A DNA stretch of 57,547 nucleotides from Desulfuromonadales bacterium (GTDB lineage: Bacteria; Desulfobacterota; Desulfuromonadia; Desulfuromonadales; JAHYIW01). Under the pieces are notes generated by a model. It ran no database searches and was not told the DNA's origin. It saw nothing but the letters and a program-made list of their open reading frames with translations. The translations under genes and the position numbers were made by a program. Location of the stretch: contig JARGFI010000012.1 in the NCBI GenBank assembly GCA_029210745.1, positions 1 through 57,547 of the forward strand, written 5' to 3'. Positions 17,702 through 24,709 of the stretch are shown here, piece by piece (the first letter of the stretch is position 1; each line of letters starts with the position of its first letter).

Positions 17702-17730
17702 TTGAAAAGAGATTGGCGTTGTGTTAATAA
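17702..17730 (+). promoter_or_regulatory. Promoter of the rpsF operon
   Basis: TTGAAA (17702-17707) and TAATAA (17725-17730) are separated by 17 bases, a good sigma-70 promoter. It gives an ~85-base leader before rpsF. Confidence 0.65.
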
Positions 17731-17748
17731 TCACAATTCGCTAAAAAT

Positions 17749-17805
17749 GGGCGTCACAATGACACCCGCTCCTTGCTCCGGAACGGCCGGGGCTACTCAA
17801 CCCGT
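17749..17805 (+). promoter_or_regulatory. Structured leader of rpsF mRNA, candidate S6:S18 control site
   Basis: Two small hairpins can form (17749-17767, and 17768-17793 closing GCTCC with GGGGC), followed by ACTCAACCCG and the rpsF ribosome site. In many bacteria the rpsF leader binds the S6:S18 complex for autoregulation. The position fits; I cannot confirm the motif by eye. Confidence 0.3.
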
Positions 17806-17821
17806 AAGGAGGAACACTTAC

Positions 17822-18217
17822 ATGCGTACGTACGAATCAATTTTTATTATTAACCCGGAGGTCGTCGGTGACGCTTACGTTGCCACGCTCGACAAGTTCA
17901 AGGGGGTGCTCGAAGCTCAGGGCACTGAAATCCTCAAGGTCGAGGAGTGGGGTGTGCGCAAGCTGGCCTACCCGATCAAGAAGGAATCCCGTGGTAATTT
18001 TGTTCTCTTGATCTTCGAAGCCGGCCCGAAGGTGGTTGCTGAATATGAGCGTCGGCTGCGGATTGACGAGTCGATCATGAAATTTCAAACCATCCTGCTC
18101 GAAGACGGTTATCAGCCGCCACCGGTCATTGAACAGCCGGTCACTGAAGCTGCTCAGGAAGCTGCGGACGACGAAACGGATGGAAATACTGAAAAAGAAA
18201 CCGAAACTGCTGAATAA
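17822..18217 (+). CDS. rpsF: 30S ribosomal protein S6
   Basis: A 131-residue S6 protein. It starts with the typical [13 protein letters not shown] and contains [18 protein letters not shown] and the MKFQTILLE segment; the last ~30 residues are an acidic Glu/Ala-rich tail. S6 pairs with S18 on the 30S platform. ATG 17822 is preceded by AAGGAGG. The open frame upstream to 17702 lies in the leader and is not coding. First gene of rpsF-rpsR-DUF2232-rplI. Confidence 0.96.
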   Translation: MRTYESIFIINPEVVGDAYVATLDKFKGVLEAQGTEILKVEEWGVRKLAYPIKKESRGNFVLLIFEAGPKVVAEYERRLRIDESIMKFQTILLEDGYQPPPVIEQPVTEAAQEAADDETDGNTEKETETAE

Positions 18218-18240
18218 TTACGCCAAAAAGGATTTATTAT

Positions 18241-18507
18241 ATGAGACCACAAGGAAGCAAGCCCAGTACTCCCCGCCGTCGTTTTGGAGGCCGTCGTAAA
18301 GGTTGCCGTTTTTGCGGCGATAAAACCCTGAAGCTCGATTACAAAGAAGTCAGAACGCTGCGCATCTTTATTTCCGAGCGGGGCAAGATTGTGCCGCGGC
18401 GGATTTCCGGCACGTGTGCGATCCATCAGCGCAAGCTGACGCTGGCGATTAAACGTGCGCGGAACATTGCGTTGTTGCCATTTACAACCAGTCACGCGGT
18501 TGGTTAA
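18241..18507 (+). CDS. rpsR: 30S ribosomal protein S18
   Basis: An 88-residue S18 protein with [16 protein letters not shown] near residue 21 and the RNA-contacting core [20 protein letters not shown] (~56-75). The two N-terminal cysteines are the usual CxxC of this form, possibly zinc-binding. It forms a heterodimer with S6 on the small subunit. Located 23 bases after rpsF. Confidence 0.97.
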   Translation: MRPQGSKPSTPRRRFGGRRKGCRFCGDKTLKLDYKEVRTLRIFISERGKIVPRRISGTCAIHQRKLTLAIKRARNIALLPFTTSHAVG

Positions 18508-18527
18508 AAAAAGACGAAAGTCGCGTT

Positions 18528-19466
18528 GTGGTGAATAATCGATCCCTGCTTTATAGTGGTGCAGCGGTCAGCGTGAGTTTGTTGCTCCAGTCTCTCGGTG
18601 GTCTGCTCGGTCTGTTCGGCATGGCGTTCACCCTTTTTTCACCCCTGCCGACGGCTTTTATAGTGCTCACCTGTGGCACAGGCCATGGTGCCGCCGTTGT
18701 CACCATGACCACGGTCGGTTTGTTGTTTTTGAGCGGGGGGGGTGTGAGCGTTGCCGGTGTTTATCTGCTGCAATACGGGATCGGTGGGCTGGTGCTTGGC
18801 GTTTTACTGCGCACCCGGTGGCATTGGGATCGGGCGATCATTGGAACATTGCTGGTGAACATCAGTTGTGCCGCTCTGGTTCTGGGGGTCGTATCGTTCA
18901 ATCTGCAAAGCGGCCCGCTGGAACTGATCGACACCTTTGTTCAACGCGAAATCACCACGGTCAGCGCGGTCTACGAAACAACCGATCTGACGCCGGAACA
19001 GCAACGCGATGTTGCGGTGGTGCTTGACAGCGTTCGGAATGTTTTGCAGCGGATCTTTCCCGGCCTGACAATTGCCGTTTCCGGGGCTGTCCTGTTGTTG
19101 ACTGTTTGTGGTTTAACCTTGGTTGGCGGCGGTCGCTACACGATCACCGGGCCGGCATTTGAGCAGTGGAAGGCGCCGGAACCGGCAATCTGGGTATTGA
19201 TTTTCTCCGGCTTCATGAGTTTTTTTCTGACCGGTGCGGCACAAAGTGTGGCACTCAATCTCCTGACCGTGATCCTGCCCATTTACTTTGTTCAGGGGGT
19301 GGCCATTGTCAGATGTTTTTTCCGGAGACGTAACGTCCCCGGGTTTATTCAGGGGATCAGTTATGTACTGATTCTGTTTCTGAATCCGCTGCCGCTGATT
19401 GTCACCGGTTTCGGTGTTTTCGATCTGTGGGCGGATTTTCGCAAACCGCGTAATAAAAAAGACTAG
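18528..19466 (+). CDS. DUF2232 (YybS-like) integral membrane protein
   Basis: A 312-residue membrane protein with about eight hydrophobic segments and a soluble stretch at ~135-180 (ITTVSAVYETTDLTPEQQRDV). The layout, with GTG start 18528 and position between rpsR and rplI, fits the DUF2232/YybS family, which occupies this same slot in Geobacter relatives and in Bacillus. Function is unknown; the conserved placement in a ribosomal protein operon has no explained reason. Confidence 0.8.
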   Translation: MVNNRSLLYSGAAVSVSLLLQSLGGLLGLFGMAFTLFSPLPTAFIVLTCGTGHGAAVVTMTTVGLLFLSGGGVSVAGVYLLQYGIGGLVLGVLLRTRWHWDRAIIGTLLVNISCAALVLGVVSFNLQSGPLELIDTFVQREITTVSAVYETTDLTPEQQRDVAVVLDSVRNVLQRIFPGLTIAVSGAVLLLTVCGLTLVGGGRYTITGPAFEQWKAPEPAIWVLIFSGFMSFFLTGAAQSVALNLLTVILPIYFVQGVAIVRCFFRRRNVPGFIQGISYVLILFLNPLPLIVTGFGVFDLWADFRKPRNKKD

Positions 19467-19488
19467 CGAATAGCTACTGGAGGATATT

Positions 19489-19938
19489 ATGGAAATCATT
19501 CTGACTGAAAATGTTGAGTACCTGGGAACGATTGGCGATGTCGTCAAGGTCAAGCCGGGGTATGCACGCAACTATCTGCTGCCCAAGGGGTTGGCTCTGC
19601 AAGCGAGTCAACGGAACGTCAAGGAACTCGATCACCGCAAACGCCAGATGGAGCGCAAACTGCAAAAAATAACGCAGGCCGCTGAAGTACTCAAGCAACG
19701 TATCGAAAAAGCACCAATCACCCTGACTCACCGCGCCGGTGAGGGGGGCAAGCTGTTTGGCTCGGTGACGACAATGGAAATCGAGGCGAAACTTGCCGAA
19801 GCCGGGATTGAAGTCGACCGCAAGAAAATTCAGTTGCCCGAACCGATCAAGAATCTTGGTGACCACGATGTCGCCGTCAAGCTTGATGCCGGAGTGACGG
19901 CAACGGTCAAGGTTTCAGTGATCGCCGCTGCTGAGTAG
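19489..19938 (+). CDS. rplI: 50S ribosomal protein L9
   Basis: A 149-residue L9 protein. The N-terminal rRNA-binding domain has GDVVKVKPGYARNYLLPKG (~17-35), followed by the long connecting helix (~42-75) and the C-terminal domain with GKLFGSVTTMEI (~85). It reaches out from the large subunit at the L1 stalk side. GGAGG precedes ATG 19489. Confidence 0.97.
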   Translation: MEIILTENVEYLGTIGDVVKVKPGYARNYLLPKGLALQASQRNVKELDHRKRQMERKLQKITQAAEVLKQRIEKAPITLTHRAGEGGKLFGSVTTMEIEAKLAEAGIEVDRKKIQLPEPIKNLGDHDVAVKLDAGVTATVKVSVIAAAE

Positions 19939-19996
19939 CCCTTGCTCAACGGTTCACCGGTGCCGCCGCTTGCGGCGGCTTGCAACAGCCCGCCAG

Positions 19997-20035
19997 CCGG
20001 GAGGTGCGGACGTCCGTTCCTCCCGGTTTCTTTTT
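19997..20035 (+). terminator. Terminator of the rpsF-rplI operon
   Basis: CCGGGAGG (19997-20004) pairs with CCTCCCGG (20019-20026) around an inner CGGACGTCCG palindrome, then TTTCTTTTT. The T-run ends just before the dnaB ribosome site, so termination and dnaB expression may be linked. A second small hairpin (GCCGCCGCTTGCGGCGGC) lies at 19963-19980. Confidence 0.75.
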
Positions 20036-20049
20036 GGAGCACGAATGCC

Positions 20050-21414
20050 ATGAACGATTCCAGTCATCGTTTGCCCCCTCAGAACCTCGAAGCGGAAATG
20101 TCCGTTCTTGGCGGCATTCTGCTTGAAAACTCAGCACTCAATAAAGCCCTTGAACTGTTGCGCCCCGAAGACTTTTATCGTGAAAGCCACCGCAAAATTT
20201 TTTCCGCACTGATTAAACTATCCGACAAGAGCGAACCTGCCGACCTGGTAACCCTGACCGCCCAACTTCAGCTGGAAAACGATCTGGATGGTGTCGGCGG
20301 TGCCAGTTACCTCGGCAACCTGGTCGATTATGTGCCGACCGCCGCCAACATTGTTTACTACGCAAAGCTGGTCAAAGAAAAATCGATTGCCCGCCGGATG
20401 ATTGAGGTTGCCACTGAAATTGCCGGGCGCGGTTACGAAGGAGGCGAAGTCGAAGCGGCGCTCGATTGGGCTGAAAAATCGATTTTTGAGATTGCGAATA
20501 TGAAATCACGTCCTTCATATTTTTCCACCAAGGAAATAATGAAGGACACCTTCAAGATGATCGAAAAGCTCTATGAACGTAAAGAGCACGTCACGGGTGT
20601 TCCCACCGGATATGTCGAACTTGACAAAATGACCGCCGGATTGCAGCCGGACGATCTGGTGATCCTCGCTGGCCGTCCATCGATGGGTAAAACGGCTTTT
20701 GCCCTGAACCTGATTGAACATGCCGCGGTTCACGCCACAGAGAAGGCGCCGACAATCATCTTCTCGCTGGAAATGGGGAAGGAGCAACTGGTACAGCGGA
20801 TGCTCTGCTCTATTTCCCGGGTTGATGCTTCACGGCTGCGCACCGGCCATCTCGGTGAATCAGATTGGCCCAAGCTGACCAATGGCGCCGGGCTGCTCTC
20901 CGAAGCACAAATATATATTGACGACACCCCCGGGATTACAGTTTTGGAACTTCGTGCCAAGGCGCGGCGGCTCAAGGCGGACAAGAATCTCGGTTTGATC
21001 GTTGTCGATTATCTGCAACTGATGCAGGGGCATAATTCAGAAAGTCGCCAGCAGGAGATTTCGGAAATTTCGCGTTCGCTCAAGGGGCTGGCGAAAGAGC
21101 TGCATGTTCCGGTGGTCGCGCTGTCGCAGTTGAATCGGTCGCTTGAAAGCCGCTCCGACAAGCGCCCGATGATGGCTGACCTGCGTGAATCGGGAGCGAT
21201 TGAGCAGGATGCCGACGTCATCATGTTTGTTTACCGCGAAGCGGTTTATTGCGAGGATTGCAGGAGTAAAGAGCGTGAGTGCACTAAAAATCACGAACAT
21301 GACGCTGAAATAATTATCGGCAAACAGAGAAACGGTCCGATCGGTACCGTTCACCTGACTTTTCAGGACCGTTACACGCGGTTTGAAAATCAATCACGGC
21401 GCGAAGATCTTTAA
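20050..21414 (+). CDS. dnaB: Replicative DNA helicase DnaB
   Basis: A 454-residue hexameric helicase. The N-terminal DnaB domain starts PPQNLEAEMSVLGGIL; the RecA-like domain has Walker A AGRPSMGKTAFALN (~205), IIFSLEMGKEQLVQRM, Walker B LIVVDYLQLM (~320) and the arginine-finger region ending KQRNGPIGTV. It unwinds DNA at the replication fork and recruits primase. ATG 20050 is used because homologues begin at this Met and GGAG lies upstream. It carries four cysteines in a short insertion (CEDCRSKEREC) in the C-terminal part, seen in related Desulfuromonadia proteins to my knowledge. Confidence 0.96.
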   Translation: MNDSSHRLPPQNLEAEMSVLGGILLENSALNKALELLRPEDFYRESHRKIFSALIKLSDKSEPADLVTLTAQLQLENDLDGVGGASYLGNLVDYVPTAANIVYYAKLVKEKSIARRMIEVATEIAGRGYEGGEVEAALDWAEKSIFEIANMKSRPSYFSTKEIMKDTFKMIEKLYERKEHVTGVPTGYVELDKMTAGLQPDDLVILAGRPSMGKTAFALNLIEHAAVHATEKAPTIIFSLEMGKEQLVQRMLCSISRVDASRLRTGHLGESDWPKLTNGAGLLSEAQIYIDDTPGITVLELRAKARRLKADKNLGLIVVDYLQLMQGHNSESRQQEISEISRSLKGLAKELHVPVVALSQLNRSLESRSDKRPMMADLRESGAIEQDADVIMFVYREAVYCEDCRSKERECTKNHEHDAEIIIGKQRNGPIGTVHLTFQDRYTRFENQSRREDL

Positions 21415-21487
21415 GCGGTATGGTTTTTTTCGTGGGTCGCTGCCCAATTTTTGCACCATACGTGTTGTCATCATCAGCAGAATAGGT

Positions 21488-21512
21488 CAGGAGGCTGTCC
21501 GACAGCCTCCTG
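21488..21512. repeat. 11-bp perfect inverted repeat
   Basis: CAGGAGGCTGT and ACAGCCTCCTG around a CCG centre. There is no T-run on the plus strand, so it is a weak terminator candidate at best; it could be an operator or mRNA structure between dnaB and the CBS-domain gene. Confidence 0.5.
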
Positions 21513-21561
21513 GGGTCTGAACATGAATGTGATTTTATAAGCTATGGAGCGTGGCTGACGC

Positions 21562-22827
21562 ATGACCGAAAATCAACTCTGGCACCTTGCCGGCCTGGTT
21601 CTGCTTTTTGTTTTTTCCGCTTTCTTTTCCGGTTCGGAAACCGCCCTGATGGCGATAGATCGTCTGCGGGTCAAATATCTGGTTGAAAAAAAAACCCCCG
21701 GTGCGGTGCAGCTCGAAACGATGCTGCTACGTCCTGACCGGTTGCTTGGCGCGATTCTGATCGGCAATAATCTGGTCAATGTTGCGGCATCCGTTTTTGC
21801 TGCAAGTTTGCTTGTTGACCTGTTCGGTGAGCGGGGCGAGGTGCTGACGATTGCCGTGTTGACTCCTCTGCTGGTGCTATTCGCTGAAATCTGTCCCAAA
21901 ACCTACGCTGCCCGGCAAGCGGAGAAGATGTCGTTTCTGGTGTTGCGCCCGATTGCTGCTGTCATGTGGATCCTGTCTCCAGTGGTTGCGCTGACCACCC
22001 GCCTGGGGGCTCTGCTGACGGGGGGAGGCGCGCGTGCCAACACGCATGAGCCGTTCATGTCGCATGACGAAATTCGCACCATGATCGCGGTTGGTGGAGA
22101 AAGTGGCGTGGTCGCTGAAGAACAGCATCGGATGCTGCACGGAATTTTCGAGCTTTCCCAGATGCAGGTTCGCGACGTGATGATTCCCCGGACAGAAGTC
22201 GTCGGGATCGACCTCTCTTCATCTTTTGCGGAAATTTTGGAGTTGGCGCGCGCCTCGCGGCACTCACGCTTTCCGGTTTTTGCAGGCAATCTTGACAACG
22301 TGGTGGGGATCATCCACTCGAAGGAGATTCTTCGCTACGTCGATCGACCCGCCGATTTTGATTTGCAGAAAGTAACCCGCGCACCCTATTTCGTGCCGGA
22401 ATCAAAACGGATTGAACCGCTCTTGCAATCGTTTCGGCGGCGGCGGGTACATCTCGCGGTGGTTGTCGATGAATATGGTGGCGTTGAAGGGATCGTCACC
22501 CTCGAAGATGTCATTGAAGAAATCGTCGGTGAGATCCAGGACGAATATGATGCCGATGAAGTGGAGGTCCGTGACCTCGGTGAGGGGTGCTACCTGATCG
22601 ATGGCAGCGCGCCACTGCGTGCCCTGAATCGTCAGTTTGGCCTGAAGTTTTCCGAAGAGCATGCCACGACAATCGCCGGTCTGTTGCTCCAGACCTTGGG
22701 GCGCATCCCTGAAGAAGGCGACCGCTGTTACGTTGGAAGTATTGAATTGGTGGTTTTGAAGCTGGTTGACCGCCGTATTGAAGAGATTGAAATGCATTTG
22801 CCGTCGCCGCTCTCCCCGCCTGGCTGA
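21562..22827 (+). CDS. CNNM/CBS/CorC_HlyC membrane protein (hemolysin C-related)
   Basis: A 421-residue protein with a DUF21/CNNM transmembrane domain (residues ~1-170, FSAFFSGSETALMAIDRLR), a pair of CBS domains (~195-325, VRDVMIPRTEVVGI and VDEYGGVEGIVTLEDVIEEIVG), and a C-terminal CorC_HlyC transporter-associated domain (~340-415). The family is linked to divalent cation (Mg2+/Co2+) efflux or homeostasis; the 'hemolysin' name is historical. Stands alone between dnaB and the dcw promoter. Confidence 0.9.
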   Translation: MTENQLWHLAGLVLLFVFSAFFSGSETALMAIDRLRVKYLVEKKTPGAVQLETMLLRPDRLLGAILIGNNLVNVAASVFAASLLVDLFGERGEVLTIAVLTPLLVLFAEICPKTYAARQAEKMSFLVLRPIAAVMWILSPVVALTTRLGALLTGGGARANTHEPFMSHDEIRTMIAVGGESGVVAEEQHRMLHGIFELSQMQVRDVMIPRTEVVGIDLSSSFAEILELARASRHSRFPVFAGNLDNVVGIIHSKEILRYVDRPADFDLQKVTRAPYFVPESKRIEPLLQSFRRRRVHLAVVVDEYGGVEGIVTLEDVIEEIVGEIQDEYDADEVEVRDLGEGCYLIDGSAPLRALNRQFGLKFSEEHATTIAGLLLQTLGRIPEEGDRCYVGSIELVVLKLVDRRIEEIEMHLPSPLSPPG

Positions 22828-22888
22828 CAGCCTCATCGTTCACTCCCCCTCTGCTTTTCCCTTGCCCGATGAAAAACAGGAAATTTCC

Positions 22889-22917
22889 TTGACAGGCCCC
22901 TTTTGCCTCCTTATAGT
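22889..22917 (+). promoter_or_regulatory. Main promoter of the dcw cluster
   Basis: TTGACA (22889-22894), 17-base spacer, TATAGT (22912-22917): a near-consensus sigma-70 promoter upstream of mraZ. The start site would fall at about 22924, inside the direct repeats described next. Confidence 0.8.
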
Positions 22918-22951
22918 GGTGAAAAGTGTCAAAATGTGTATAATAGTGTCA
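22916..22951 (+). promoter_or_regulatory. Four direct repeats at 10-bp spacing, probable MraZ boxes
   Basis: GTG recurs at exactly 22916, 22926, 22936 and 22946 within units close to (A)GTGTCAAAA. One DNA-turn spacing and placement just upstream of mraZ match the operator reported for the MraZ repressor (repeats of AAAGTG[T/G] in Mollicutes, TGGGN in E. coli). MraZ would bind here and control its own cluster. Confidence 0.65.
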
Positions 22952-22973
22952 AATGTTTGGCAAGGGATGGTGG

Positions 22974-23420
22974 ATGAACTTCAGCGGAGAATTCAATAAT
23001 TCGATCGACCCCAAGGGGCGGGTGAGTATCCCGGCGAAGTTCCGCGACGTATTGAAGGACGTCTATGGCGACGAACAGTTGGTCGTTGCCAAGAATTCCG
23101 AAGGGGGGCTGACCGCCTACCCGGCGTCCCAATGGCACAAAAATGTCGAAAACTTGAGGAACAATGTCTCCGGTGGCGCGGCACGGGCAACTTTGCGACT
23201 GGTTGTTGCCTCTGCGGTTGAATGCACATTTGACAAACAGGGGCGGGTCCAGGTCCCGCCCTCGTTGCGTTCCTATGCGGCACTTGAAAAAGAAATTGTC
23301 ATCCTCGGTGTGTTTGACAAAATTGAAATCTACAGCCACATCCAGCACTCGGCGGTCATGAACTCCGCACGGCAAGTATTGCGTGAAAACCCGGATTTTC
23401 TTGACGAGCATGGTTTTTAG
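22974..23420 (+). CDS. mraZ: Transcriptional regulator MraZ
   Basis: A 148-residue AbrB-like protein with two copies of the DXXXR motif: SIDPKGRVSIPAKFR near residue 8 and FDKQGRVQVPPSLR near residue 84. MraZ forms a ring and represses the dcw operon through repeats upstream of its own gene, which are visible here. ATG 22974 is preferred to ATG 22953 because AAGGG lies 7-9 bases upstream, while the first ATG overlaps the operator repeats and lacks a ribosome site. First gene of the dcw cluster. Confidence 0.94.
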   Translation: MNFSGEFNNSIDPKGRVSIPAKFRDVLKDVYGDEQLVVAKNSEGGLTAYPASQWHKNVENLRNNVSGGAARATLRLVVASAVECTFDKQGRVQVPPSLRSYAALEKEIVILGVFDKIEIYSHIQHSAVMNSARQVLRENPDFLDEHGF

Positions 23421-23425
23421 CCGAG

Positions 23426-24367
23426 ATGGGCGCGACATTCAGACACGTCGCAGTCTTGCAGCAAGAGGTTATTAACTGGCTCCAGCCCCGTCCCGGGGGG
23501 ATTTATCTTGACGCAACACTGGGGGGAGGCGGGCATGCCCGGTTGATTCTGGAGCAGAGTTTCCCTGATGGACGCCTGCTTGGACTTGATCGGGATCCGG
23601 CGGCATTGGCTGCTGCCACTGCTGAACTTGAACCCTTTGGCGAGCGCGTGACGACGGTGCATGGTAATTTCGCTCAGGTGCAGGAGCTGGCAGCACAACA
23701 TGGTTTTGATCAGTTTGACGGTATTTTGCTCGATTTGGGGGTCTCTTCCCATCAACTCGACACCGTGGCCAGAGGGTTCTCGTTTCAGGGTGATGCCCCG
23801 CTTGATATGCGCATGGACACGAGCGGAGGAAGAACCGCAGCAGATCTTGTCGCTGAACTGTCAGCGCAGGAATTGACCAGAATCTTTTTCGAATACGGTG
23901 AAGAGCGCTGGGCGCGGAGGATTTCACGACGCATTGTCGAAACCCGAACGGAACATCCCCTGAACACGACCCGGGCATTAGCGGAACTGGTCGCCGAGGT
24001 TGTTCCAAAAAGTGCCGACACGATTCGTATCAATCCGGCAACGCGCGTTTTCCAGGCGCTGCGAATCGAGGTGAACGGCGAGCTTGACGCACTGCGCCAG
24101 GGGCTCGCGGCAGTTGTTCCGTTGTTGCATTCAGGCGGGCGTTTGGCGGTCATCAGTTTCCATTCTCTCGAAGATCGGATCGTGAAACACTTTATGCGTG
24201 ATCAGGCGCTTAGCTGCGAGTGTCCGCCGCGGTTGCCGGTGTGTTCATGCAATCGCCAGGCAACGCTGAAAATACTGACCCGCAAAGGGGTCAGAGCCGC
24301 AGCCGTGGAGGTTGCGAATAATCCTCGTTCACGGAGCGCGATGCTGCGCGTGGCGGAAAAAATTTGA
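23426..24367 (+). CDS. rsmH: 16S rRNA (cytosine(1402)-N4)-methyltransferase RsmH
   Basis: A 313-residue SAM-dependent methyltransferase that modifies C1402 in the decoding centre. Seen: HVAVLQQEVINWL start, the SAM motif YLDATLGGGGHA (~28), FDGILLDLGVSSHQLD (~100), and the C-terminal FHSLEDRIVKHF and RSRSAMLRVAEK. Located 5 bases after mraZ. Also known as mraW. Confidence 0.96.
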   Translation: MGATFRHVAVLQQEVINWLQPRPGGIYLDATLGGGGHARLILEQSFPDGRLLGLDRDPAALAAATAELEPFGERVTTVHGNFAQVQELAAQHGFDQFDGILLDLGVSSHQLDTVARGFSFQGDAPLDMRMDTSGGRTAADLVAELSAQELTRIFFEYGEERWARRISRRIVETRTEHPLNTTRALAELVAEVVPKSADTIRINPATRVFQALRIEVNGELDALRQGLAAVVPLLHSGGRLAVISFHSLEDRIVKHFMRDQALSCECPPRLPVCSCNRQATLKILTRKGVRAAAVEVANNPRSRSAMLRVAEKI

Positions 24368-24399
24368 TCGAATAGTGACCTGTCAAGGAGTGCATTGCG

Positions 24400-24708
24400 A
24401 TGGCTGATATCCTTATTCCGAAAATAAATGGTTTTGAACTGAAGCGGCCAGCCCTTGCCCCGCTCCTCGTTTTTGCGCTCATGCTGCTGACCCTGTCCCT
24501 GTTTTTTGTCTGGTCGCGATTGCATGTTACAAATCTTGAATATGCCATCTCCAGCCTTGAAAGTGAGCTGCGCGGGCTGGAGAAGGAGCAGAGCCGTTTG
24601 CGCCTTGAAACGGCCAGCCTGAGAAGCCCGGAACGCATCGAACGTTTGGCGCGAATGGAATTTAATCTGTTGATACCGGTGGCGGAGCAGGTCGTGACTG
24701 TGGAGTAA
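24400..24708 (+). CDS. ftsL: Cell division protein FtsL
   Basis: A 102-residue bitopic membrane protein: short cytoplasmic N-terminus, one transmembrane helix (~22-42) and a periplasmic coiled coil (~45-85, LEYAISSLESELRGLEKEQ) with a terminal ARMEFNLLIP segment. FtsL forms a complex with FtsB and FtsQ that activates FtsW-FtsI. Sequence identity in this family is low; the call rests on size, topology and position between rsmH and ftsI. Confidence 0.88.
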   Translation: MADILIPKINGFELKRPALAPLLVFALMLLTLSLFFVWSRLHVTNLEYAISSLESELRGLEKEQSRLRLETASLRSPERIERLARMEFNLLIPVAEQVVTVE

Positions 24709-24709
24709 A

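Noticed and set aside
21488-21512. Terminator of dnaB
   Set aside because: Perfect hairpin but no T run follows on the plus strand, so it is listed only as an inverted repeat.
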